Source: an uncultured Clostridia bacterium
Lineage (GTDB): Bacteria > Bacillota > Clostridia > Oscillospirales > Acutalibacteraceae
DNA length: 10,594 bases
Assembly (NCBI GenBank): GCA_937901145.1
Contig: CALCHE010000219.1
Location: 1 to 10,594 of the forward strand
Direction of reading: 5' to 3'
Shown: piece after piece, positions 6,201 to 10,594 of the stretch
Numbering within the stretch: the first letter of the stretch is position 1
Layout of the letters: every line of letters starts with the position of its first letter
Position numbers and translations under genes: made by a program
Notes under the pieces: generated by a model
What the model saw: only the letters and a program-made list of their open reading frames with translations
Database searches by the model: none
Told to the model about the DNA's origin: nothing

Positions 6201-8962
6201 ATGACTTCGAAGCTGTTTATCCCGAAAGCAGTAAGTGGGAAACATTTGTTAATGCATATCTTTCATTTGAGCCCTCTTCATATTTCCAGCCTGTAGAGGT
6301 TGATGCTACCCTCATCGGTGCAAACTTAAGACCTGACAATACACTTGTTCAGGTATGGTACAAGGCAACAGGTACAAATAATCCTTATCAGGTAATCAGT
6401 CAGCATACGGTTGTTCCCTACGGTATTGAAGTAGGTATGGGTGCTGACGGTATGGATGACAGCTATTACGGTTACTTAGTATGGAACAGCTTGTATAACG
6501 GTAACCTTTATGATTATCAGGCTTATCTTGACAAAATTAACGGTAAAGAGGTTTCAGAGTGGCCTGTATCAGTAGTTTACGGTGCGCCCTCACGTTACAG
6601 CCCTCTTAATAATGCTGCAACAGGTACTCTTCAGGTTAAGATTATTCCTAACCGTTATGACATTATTTATAACGAGAACTATGTCGATGAAGGTGTGAAT
6701 ATAGTTTCACACGGCACACATACGTGGAGCCATAAAACCGTACTTGATTATGTGCCTGTACGTGAAGGCTATATTTTCCAGGGTTGGTATTCTGATCCTG
6801 AATGTGAAAGCAATAAGGTAACCGAAATCGACGAAAATGTAGCTGAACATACAAATCTTTATGCAAAATGGGAAGCTAAAACCGGTTATGAGCTTACAGT
6901 AAATTATGTTGAAAAGCTTACAGATAATTTACTTGAAACCGAAATCAAATCTTGTACATATGATGATGTAGTAACTGCAGAAAGCCTTAAAAAGGATTTC
7001 GAGGGATACACATACGACAGTGCAAGTGCTGAAAGTGTAACAATCGGTAAAGGCACAAATGAAATCACCCTTTATTACACAAAGAACAGCTATTCCTACA
7101 CAGTAAACTACCTCGAGGAAGGCTCAAATAATGTTCTTTCGGCAGCTAAGAACGCAAATGCTGACTTTGAAACTCTTGTTACTGAAGAAGCAATAGCTAT
7201 TGACGGTTACACCGTTACAGGTGACACGAAAAAGACCATCACTATCAAAACAGAAAACAATGTAATCAATTTCTATTATGCAGTCGATAGCTTCGGCGGC
7301 GGAGAAGACGGTGATGACAGCGACGGCACACCTGACAAGTATCAGAAAAAGGTAATCTTCAAGGTACAGAACGGTATGTGGTCAAATGGTGAAACAGAGG
7401 ATACCTTCCAGATTGTTACACTTGTTAAGGATGGCAAATATTCAGTCGACGGTACAGCTACTATTAATGTTCCCACAGGTATGATTGCGAATAAAGGTTA
7501 CGGCAGCGGTGCATGGGATGTTACTCCTCCTGTAGTCGTAAGCGGTACCGATACGGAAACATATACTTACATCTTCAAAAAGAGAACTGATCTTGGGCTT
7601 AAGGTTAACTATGTAGATAAAGACAGCAACGAGCTTCTCGAGACTGAAACCAAAACATCTCTGACATACGGTGAAGTAATCACTTCAGAAAGCCTTAAAA
7701 AGGACTTCAAGGGTTATTCTTACATCAGCGCCAGTGCTGACAGCATCACAATCGGAACAGAGATAAATGAAATTACCCTTTACTATGTAAAGAATAATTA
7801 CAACTATACTGTTAACTATTTCCTTTACGGTACTACTGATCCTGTCGCTGAGTCAAAGAATGTAGCAGATGTACCCTACGGAAAAACTGTTACTGAAACA
7901 GCACCGGAAATCAAGGGCTACACTATCAACGGTGATAAAGTGAAGTCAATTGTTATTGATACAGAGAATAATGTTATCAATTTCTACTATTCTACTGCTT
8001 CTTATACTTATACCGTTAATTATCTCGAAGAAGGCACAAACAAAGTGCTTAAAACTGCCAAAAAGGCTACAGTAACTTATGGCACATCTGTAACTGAAAG
8101 CTATGTGGCTATAGATGACTATGTGCTTGTCAGCGACGAAAAAGTAAATCTTGTTATTGATGAAGCAGGTAAATCTGTCACCTTCTATTACGCTCTTGAT
8201 ACAGTGGGCAGAGAAACCAACCCGAATAACAGCGACGGTATCCCTGATAAGTACCAGAAAGAGATAGTTTTCAAGGTTGTAAACGGTACCTGGGAAAACG
8301 GAAAGAGTACAGACATCGTAAAATATGTAACTCTTAAAACTGACGGTAAATATGACATTAACGGTACAGCTTCACTTACAGCTCCCACAGGTATGACGGC
8401 AAATGCCGGCTATGAGGGCGGCGCATGGGATGTTACTCCTCCTGTAGTCGTAAGCGGTACAGACAAAGAAATCTACACTTATGAATTCGTCAAAATCCCC
8501 GTTCCTGAAAATCCCGACGATTCAGGCAATACTGACACACCTGATGTTCCCGGCGGTGAAGGTGATGGCGACGGTTCAGTAAGCGGCGGTGCACATCATA
8601 TAGTATTCGGCAAGACAGACGGTATCGGCTGGTACAATGTATCAAAAGACGGCGGAAAGACCTGGGATCTCGTATTCGGTAACTCAACATACGAGGTTGA
8701 GAACGGTACAGAGCTTATTATCAAGGCCGGTGACATTATGGGCGACTCCTTCACCTTCTATGTAAACGGTGATGCAGTAAAGCCCAACGATGACGGTGAA
8801 CTCAGAGTAACTGTCAAAGGTTACATGCTTATCGGCGCTATCGGAATTGATCCCGATATTGATTTTGAAGTGCCCGATGTAGAGGAATCACTTAACTGGT
8901 TCCAGAAGATTATCAAGGCTATAAAGGACTTCTTTGCTATGATCGGCAGCTGGTTCAAATAA
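3227..8962 (+). CDS. Giant secreted surface protein with InlB-like and MucBP-like repeats, no LPXTG
   Basis: A 1911-residue exported protein, probably an adhesin or envelope component. The signal peptide covers residues 1-24 (MKK, hydrophobic core, cleavage likely after VFA). Then come an unrecognised N-terminal domain (25-280), a Thr-rich link, an FN3-like domain (about 282-365, with GLTPNTEYTVEV) and a beta-type segment. Three InlB/Flg_new-like repeats (446-518, 810-879, 1144-1215) each carry a GW...AKW signature, and two related beta modules (about 650-809 and 1023-1143) precede the second and third. Five MucBP-like repeats (1221-1288, 1289-1351, 1456-1524, 1525-1592, 1593-1655) and two DGxPDKYQK modules (1366-1453, 1670-1757) follow. 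A Pro/Gly/Asp linker, a last domain (1790-1880) and a C-terminal amphipathic helix (1889-1911) end the protein. There is no sortase signal, SLH or dockerin domain. Binding targets are unknown; MucBP and InlB families suggest glycan or host-surface contact. Confidence 0.9.
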   Translation: MKKVLSILLIAVMLFTMVPAGVFAAGGTSVKLVSFMRGDVSDLRSSELLEVQLEGYEGNPRELTYKWTSSLGTYLYIYNSHNMYGINNTYGEYEIYNTDKKVKRNSNVEEDRSGDKTLSKVGFMWASVYGAYTYNGGSSSALNGTVTVEVFDKNGTKLGSDSFSSFKVHNLKSDLDNVVIGLFEGDRKNALDLLGESGIVHITCDESKVSSADILSGDEHIAIETEKKNYNTYNYYIKGVKAGEGSTNGDAQLEINIKKTSCKFHYNTSGSANPIVYVFKKPTTSTTTTTLTLDKDSLDERCEYFIDGNKGEKQPDGSIVFTGLTPNTEYTVEVRAEYKDSKGNTKYVYAYVDDTTKPEYKATVKTYLDSVITDITSIHGDDVDLFLSKDGKSFIKLTKTATGTYEATVEPGTYFPYHYEDNDYHQARNYELIIEHSNAELHLHHYSVKYDTNGGAFKAGEEVGTEIYSSMSAVNATSNVPVREGFIFTGWEYSSKIIGSGKQITSSISAPITLKAKWEKAINVTINVTIDHKTVDGFDPNPTRADLDVDFLEMTSDSPAFVETGDKLHFREDKVTDGKGNTKAYTYSVEDNKSTYTATDFTYTGLLESSTFGVALSKSGYDVGTIVKKQDKLGNWTINIPLTYNPDDFDLDFSIEMADDVPTELYPDAVIVKVAYWNTETNEWKIISQQENVGSVVKPGVRVDIDPTTGEGFGSYPVWRFDGKGDVYGYRAVVTGFIYGDSTIIVPTEKDHYKDDNTVIVTYTDGNYTATMSDIADGKKFSTSLNGAYYNSTTNAQQGTLHGVISVEKYDVTFDANGGTIKDNDTYTETDEYYVPDTKDYVPTFDGHEFEGWYKDPEFKEPVTDGEILKENVTFYAKWDRILTGNVIVAGSYLQGDQIVDVWSVDRAESAVVVLQEITDDGVYNIDRQTVNIVWPMSEMTYGISENYKFAGLDAEKEYRTEVIVLNYGSTYQNSTTVVIDDGDYANDYNANDFEAVYPESSKWETFVNAYLSFEPSSYFQPVEVDATLIGANLRPDNTLVQVWYKATGTNNPYQVISQHTVVPYGIEVGMGADGMDDSYYGYLVWNSLYNGNLYDYQAYLDKINGKEVSEWPVSVVYGAPSRYSPLNNAATGTLQVKIIPNRYDIIYNENYVDEGVNIVSHGTHTWSHKTVLDYVPVREGYIFQGWYSDPECESNKVTEIDENVAEHTNLYAKWEAKTGYELTVNYVEKLTDNLLETEIKSCTYDDVVTAESLKKDFEGYTYDSASAESVTIGKGTNEITLYYTKNSYSYTVNYLEEGSNNVLSAAKNANADFETLVTEEAIAIDGYTVTGDTKKTITIKTENNVINFYYAVDSFGGGEDGDDSDGTPDKYQKKVIFKVQNGMWSNGETEDTFQIVTLVKDGKYSVDGTATINVPTGMIANKGYGSGAWDVTPPVVVSGTDTETYTYIFKKRTDLGLKVNYVDKDSNELLETETKTSLTYGEVITSESLKKDFKGYSYISASADSITIGTEINEITLYYVKNNYNYTVNYFLYGTTDPVAESKNVADVPYGKTVTETAPEIKGYTINGDKVKSIVIDTENNVINFYYSTASYTYTVNYLEEGTNKVLKTAKKATVTYGTSVTESYVAIDDYVLVSDEKVNLVIDEAGKSVTFYYALDTVGRETNPNNSDGIPDKYQKEIVFKVVNGTWENGKSTDIVKYVTLKTDGKYDINGTASLTAPTGMTANAGYEGGAWDVTPPVVVSGTDKEIYTYEFVKIPVPENPDDSGNTDTPDVPGGEGDGDGSVSGGAHHIVFGKTDGIGWYNVSKDGGKTWDLVFGNSTYEVENGTELIIKAGDIMGDSFTFYVNGDAVKPNDDGELRVTVKGYMLIGAIGIDPDIDFEVPDVEESLNWFQKIIKAIKDFFAMIGSWFK
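4562..4780 (+). repeat. InlB/Flg_new-like repeat 1
   Basis: Residues 446-518 of the surface protein. It opens YSVKYDTNGGAF, has GFIFTGW in the middle and closes LKAKW, the layout of Listeria-Bacteroides InlB B-repeat folds. Confidence 0.8.
5174..5653 (+). repeat. Beta module X1, paralogue of X2
   Basis: Residues 650-809. It shares spaced motifs with 1023-1143: a V-V-Y/W strand followed by IISQ or VISQ, then YPVW or YLVW, a YGYRA or YDYQA strand, and a GTL strand leading directly into an InlB-like repeat. The similarity is at protein level only, so the duplication is old. I do not recognise a named domain. Confidence 0.55.
5654..5863 (+). repeat. InlB/Flg_new-like repeat 2
   Basis: Residues 810-879. 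It opens YDVTFDANGGTI, carries HEFEGWYKDPEF and closes FYAKW. This is the closest of the three to the classic InlB B-repeat pattern. Confidence 0.85.
6293..6655 (+). repeat. Beta module X2, paralogue of X1
   Basis: Residues 1023-1143. It aligns by eye with 650-809 through VQVWY, YQVISQ, YLVW, YDYQA and ATGTLQV, and like X1 runs straight into an InlB-like repeat. The X-plus-InlB unit therefore appears twice in tandem. Confidence 0.55.
6656..6871 (+). repeat. InlB/Flg_new-like repeat 3
   Basis: Residues 1144-1215. It opens YDIIYNENY, carries GYIFQGWYSDPEC and closes LYAKW. The usual NGG turn is replaced, so this copy is more divergent at its start. Confidence 0.75.
6887..7279 (+). repeat. MucBP-like repeats 1 and 2
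   Basis: Residues 1221-1288 and 1289-1351. Both show the MucBP layout: a VNY strand, a short D/N-rich turn, a middle GY strand and a closing LYY or FYY strand. Copy 1 resembles copy 3 (shared ESLKKDF and GY motifs); copy 2 resembles the first half of copy 5 and the second half of copy 4. Confidence 0.7.
7322..7585 (+). repeat. DGTPDKYQK module, first copy
   Basis: Residues 1366-1453. It starts with an acidic DSDGTPDKYQ loop, then a beta region with NG.W and TGM motifs and an AWDVTPPVVVSG stretch. The acidic loop resembles calcium-binding loops, but calcium binding is only inferred. It pairs with 8234-8497. Confidence 0.7.
7511..7548 (+). repeat. 38-base exact repeat, copy 1
   Basis: This stretch, encoding AWDVTPPVVVSGT, is identical base for base to 8423-8460, which lies 912 bases downstream in the same frame. 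The flanking module is visibly more diverged in synonymous and other positions. Confidence 0.92.
7592..8191 (+). repeat. MucBP-like repeats 3, 4 and 5
   Basis: Residues 1456-1524, 1525-1592 and 1593-1655, each with the VNY to FYY/LYY layout. Copy 4 shares the TENNVINFYY ending with copy 2, while copy 5 shares the YTVNYLEEG opening with copy 2, a mosaic pattern suggesting recombination among copies. Confidence 0.7.
8234..8497 (+). repeat. DGIPDKYQK module, second copy
   Basis: Residues 1670-1757, exactly 304 codons after the first copy. No net insertion or deletion separates the aligned MucBP-plus-module blocks 7091-7585 and 8003-8497. It leads into a Pro/Gly/Asp-rich linker. Confidence 0.7.
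8423..8460 (+). repeat. 38-base exact repeat, copy 2
   Basis: Identical to 7511-7548. Recombination between the two copies would remove or add 912 bases, which is 304 codons and keeps the frame. Confidence 0.92.
8891..8959 (+). other. C-terminal amphipathic helix of the surface protein
   Basis: The last 23 residues (1889-1911) are rich in W, F and I, spaced with K residues (pattern WFQKIIKAIKDFF, then GSWFK at the end). There is no LPXTG, no hydrophobic 20-residue anchor and no positive tail of the sortase type. An amphipathic helix could hold the protein at the membrane or serve as a retention signal; this is inference. Confidence 0.65.
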
Positions 8963-8973
8963 TTAAATTATCA

Positions 8974-9000
8974 GGTCAGGCATAGTTTCTATGCCTGACC
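8974..9000 (+). terminator. Perfect 12-bp hairpin after the surface-protein gene
   Basis: GGTCAGGCATAG (8974-8985) pairs fully with CTATGCCTGACC (8989-9000) around a TTT loop, 11 bases after the stop codon. The downstream sequence is only mildly T-rich (GTTGGTGCTTATTT), so it may be a partial terminator or an RNA-stabilising end. An in-frame ATG at 8991 lies inside its right arm. Confidence 0.65.
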
Positions 9001-9023
9001 GTTGGTGCTTATTTAACTATAAA
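8995..9023 (+). promoter_or_regulatory. Weak candidate promoter overlapping the hairpin
   Basis: CTGACC (8995-9000), a 4/6 match to a -35, is 17 bases from TATAAA (9018-9023), a 5/6 match to a -10. Transcription would start near 9030 and give a very short leader to the ATG at 9039. The -35 lies inside the terminator arm. Confidence 0.3.
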
Positions 9024-9038
9024 AAAGATTTGATAGTA

Positions 9039-10031
9039 ATGAGAAAGAATAATATTGACACATCAGAAAATATGATCCCTGACTGCTTTTTACAGCTGAC
9101 GGAAAGTGGTCTTATTGACGAGGGAAACACAGAAAAAACCGACGACGGATTTTTCTGCCTCAATAAAAGCATTTCAGCTCTTTTATCAGAGAGAGGGATT
9201 CACACCTTTCCTGCAGGGGACGGTACTGAGCTTAAATGTGAGAACTATTATGACGACTGGTATATCTATGCTCTCAGAGATGAAAACAGCTTTGTTTACG
9301 GACTTTTCAAACTGCGTGAACAGGAGTACGATATGTATGCAGGGGAGAGAGCTGATTACGACTCTCCCGGAGTTACTGTGAGCTTTATAGCTTACGGTGT
9401 AAATACACTTATGAAATGTCTCGCTGAGCCGACAGAGGATAACAGAGCGGCTATGAGTGAAGAAATCAACCGTGTAGTTGCTCGTCGCGGACAGAAGCAT
9501 AATTCTGCCATAAAAAGATACTTCTGCAGAACCGAAAGTAAGGCGGCTTATCTTATTGCAGAGTTATATATAAGACATATACTCTCCTTTACCCATAAGG
9601 GGTTTATTATAGTCCCGCAGAAATACGAAGAAATTTACAGCGCAAGCCTTATTCATTCTGATGACAGCAAGGAAAAAAGGCTTCCTGATTTTATAAACCG
9701 TAACAATGAGGCTGCAGGCCGTATTGTTTGCGATCACGATAAAATTTATATCAATAATCCGCAAGCGCCTGACCGCTTTGAAAAGCTTGCAATTCTTGCT
9801 ACCCACACTGCGGATACCTCCTTTAACAGCTTTGCCTGTGAGGTTCAGTATCACGCAATGTTCCTCAGTGGTCCTGTAAAAATCAGAATTCCCTTTCTGG
9901 GAAGCATTTATGAAAGTGCAGTCAGGGCAGACTTAAGCATAGACGACAGTGAATTTGAAGGGAATGCACCCTATCACCGTGCTGACAGTAAGCTTGTAAA
10001 AAAGCATATTGATATACACGGGGAATTTTAA
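9039..10031 (+). CDS. Unrecognised cytoplasmic protein, 330 residues
   Basis: I do not recognise this protein. It is mixed alpha/beta by appearance, acidic in its first half, without a signal peptide, membrane segment or obvious catalytic motif. Visible landmarks are a Trp/Tyr-rich YYDDWYIYAL segment (about residues 70-79), a basic RRGQKHNSAIKRYF stretch (about 152-165), and a Phe/Tyr-rich end with PVKIRIPFLGSIYES. The frame is open further upstream to an ATG at 8991, but that codon lies within the hairpin arm, so the ATG at 9039 is preferred; it has no clear Shine-Dalgarno, and the ATG at 9072 is an alternative. The next gene starts 23 bases after its stop, so the two are probably cotranscribed. 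There is no visible TTTGTAA site, so control by the neighbouring regulator is not supported except by readthrough. Confidence 0.75.
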   Translation: MRKNNIDTSENMIPDCFLQLTESGLIDEGNTEKTDDGFFCLNKSISALLSERGIHTFPAGDGTELKCENYYDDWYIYALRDENSFVYGLFKLREQEYDMYAGERADYDSPGVTVSFIAYGVNTLMKCLAEPTEDNRAAMSEEINRVVARRGQKHNSAIKRYFCRTESKAAYLIAELYIRHILSFTHKGFIIVPQKYEEIYSASLIHSDDSKEKRLPDFINRNNEAAGRIVCDHDKIYINNPQAPDRFEKLAILATHTADTSFNSFACEVQYHAMFLSGPVKIRIPFLGSIYESAVRADLSIDDSEFEGNAPYHRADSKLVKKHIDIHGEF

Positions 10032-10040
10032 TTTTACCCT

Positions 10041-10045
10041 AAGGA
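10041..10045 (+). promoter_or_regulatory. AAGGA ribosome binding site for the GTG-started gene
   Basis: AAGGA ends 9 bases before the GTG at 10055. An ATG at 10053 overlaps that GTG but is followed at once by TGA, so it cannot be the start; the binding site supports GTG. Confidence 0.7.
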
Positions 10046-10054
10046 TGTGATAAT

Positions 10055-10594
10055 GTGAGCAAAAAGAATAAATTTTTTGCCGATGACGGATGGGCAATGT
10101 GGGTTGACGGTGAGGATGTCAGCACGGTTTATCTTAACAACTGGCTTAATCCCAAGGGCAAAAGCTATATGGATGTGGCAATACATATAAGAGGAGCATA
10201 TGAAAGCTCGGCACTTAATATGTATTTCCCTTTTGCTGTGGATAAAAACGAAATAGAGGATGTTTCGCTTAATTTTGAGGATGAAAATCTTTCCAGAGCA
10301 ATTTTCAGCAGTATGTGTGTAATAGATTACAAAAAAAATGTTGCTACATCAGAAATTGCTTATAACGGAAAAACAGTGGACATAGTTCATTTATCGGCTA
10401 TTGAGTATACAGTAAAACCCGTTTCGCAGGGAACACTGTTAAAGGTGCCCTTTGATGAGCTTTTTAAGTATCTCGACAATGATGAGGCTTATTTTATGTT
10501 CCGAATTCCACACAAATCTATGGATGAGGTGTTCAAAAAACAAATGGATGTGGGCAATGTAATGACAAGAATGCGTGATTTGTTGCTGACACCT
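10055..10594 (+). CDS. Unrecognised protein, GTG start, cut by the window end
   Basis: The frame from GTG at 10055 stays open for 180 codons to the last base, so the gene continues outside the window. It opens MSKKNKFFADDGWAMW and looks soluble: no signal peptide or membrane helix is visible. The first part is beta-rich, with a VDGEDVSTVYLNNW stretch, then alternating hydrophobic strands, a segment ending NGKTVDIVHLSAIEY, and a helical region with DELFKYLDNDEAYFMF. I do not recognise the family. It follows the 9039-10031 gene by 23 bases with its own AAGGA site, so the pair probably shares a transcript and perhaps a function. Codon use looks like that of its neighbours. Confidence 0.75.
   Translation, partial: MSKKNKFFADDGWAMWVDGEDVSTVYLNNWLNPKGKSYMDVAIHIRGAYESSALNMYFPFAVDKNEIEDVSLNFEDENLSRAIFSSMCVIDYKKNVATSEIAYNGKTVDIVHLSAIEYTVKPVSQGTLLKVPFDELFKYLDNDEAYFMFRIPHKSMDEVFKKQMDVGNVMTRMRDLLLTP

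Noticed and set aside
6887..8510. CRISPR-like or satellite repeat array
   Set aside because: Repeats are in-frame protein-domain duplications of unequal similarity, with no short constant repeat and unique spacer pattern.
8500..8962. Sortase LPXTG anchor, dockerin or SLH domain at the surface protein's C-terminus
   Set aside because: None of the motifs is present in the last 150 residues.
8991..9038. Longer start for the 330-residue protein
   Set aside because: The ATG lies in the right arm of a perfect hairpin and the extra 16 residues look unlike coding sequence.
9186..9500. Minus-strand and alternative-frame ORFs opposite the 9039-10031 gene
   Set aside because: They are shadows of a longer frame with neighbour-like codon use and a following coupled gene.

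Overview
The window reads as chromosomal DNA of a low-to-moderate GC Gram-positive gut bacterium, most likely a clostridial member of the Oscillospiraceae/Ruminococcaceae. This is inferred from strong AGGAGG-type ribosome binding sites, U-tract terminators, a 7TM sensor kinase with a SARP-like response regulator, and a giant secreted protein carrying InlB-like and MucBP-like repeats. No mobile element, CRISPR array, rRNA or convincing tRNA is visible.

Layout, all on the + strand. Positions 1-240 are GC-rich and hold a chain of strong hairpins ending in an intrinsic terminator, either a candidate structured RNA or a repeated intergenic element. Positions 241-483 are AT-rich and carry a 25-bp near-palindrome, two possible promoters and direct repeats of TTTGTAA. 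A two-component operon follows: a 7TM sensor histidine kinase (484-2328) and, overlapping it by 1 base, a response regulator with a SARP/BTAD-like output domain (2328-3107), closed by a terminator. A short intergenic region again carries TTTGTAA repeats one helical turn apart. Next is a 1911-residue secreted, repeat-built surface protein (3227-8962) with no LPXTG anchor and an amphipathic C-terminal helix, closed by a perfect hairpin. Last come two unrecognised cytoplasmic-type genes, 9039-10031 and 10055 to the window end; the second starts with GTG and is cut by the window edge.

The main proposal is that the kinase, regulator and giant surface protein form one sensory module. The same heptamer, TTTGTAA, occurs in 11-bp-phased direct repeats in front of both the two-component operon and the surface-protein gene. 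That is the operator geometry known for SARP-family regulators, the family this regulator's DNA-binding domain resembles. The module would be autoregulated, with the surface protein as its main local output. The repeats and their spacing are read directly from the sequence; the regulatory link is inference. The surface protein also shows signs of internal duplication and mosaic recombination near its C-terminus.
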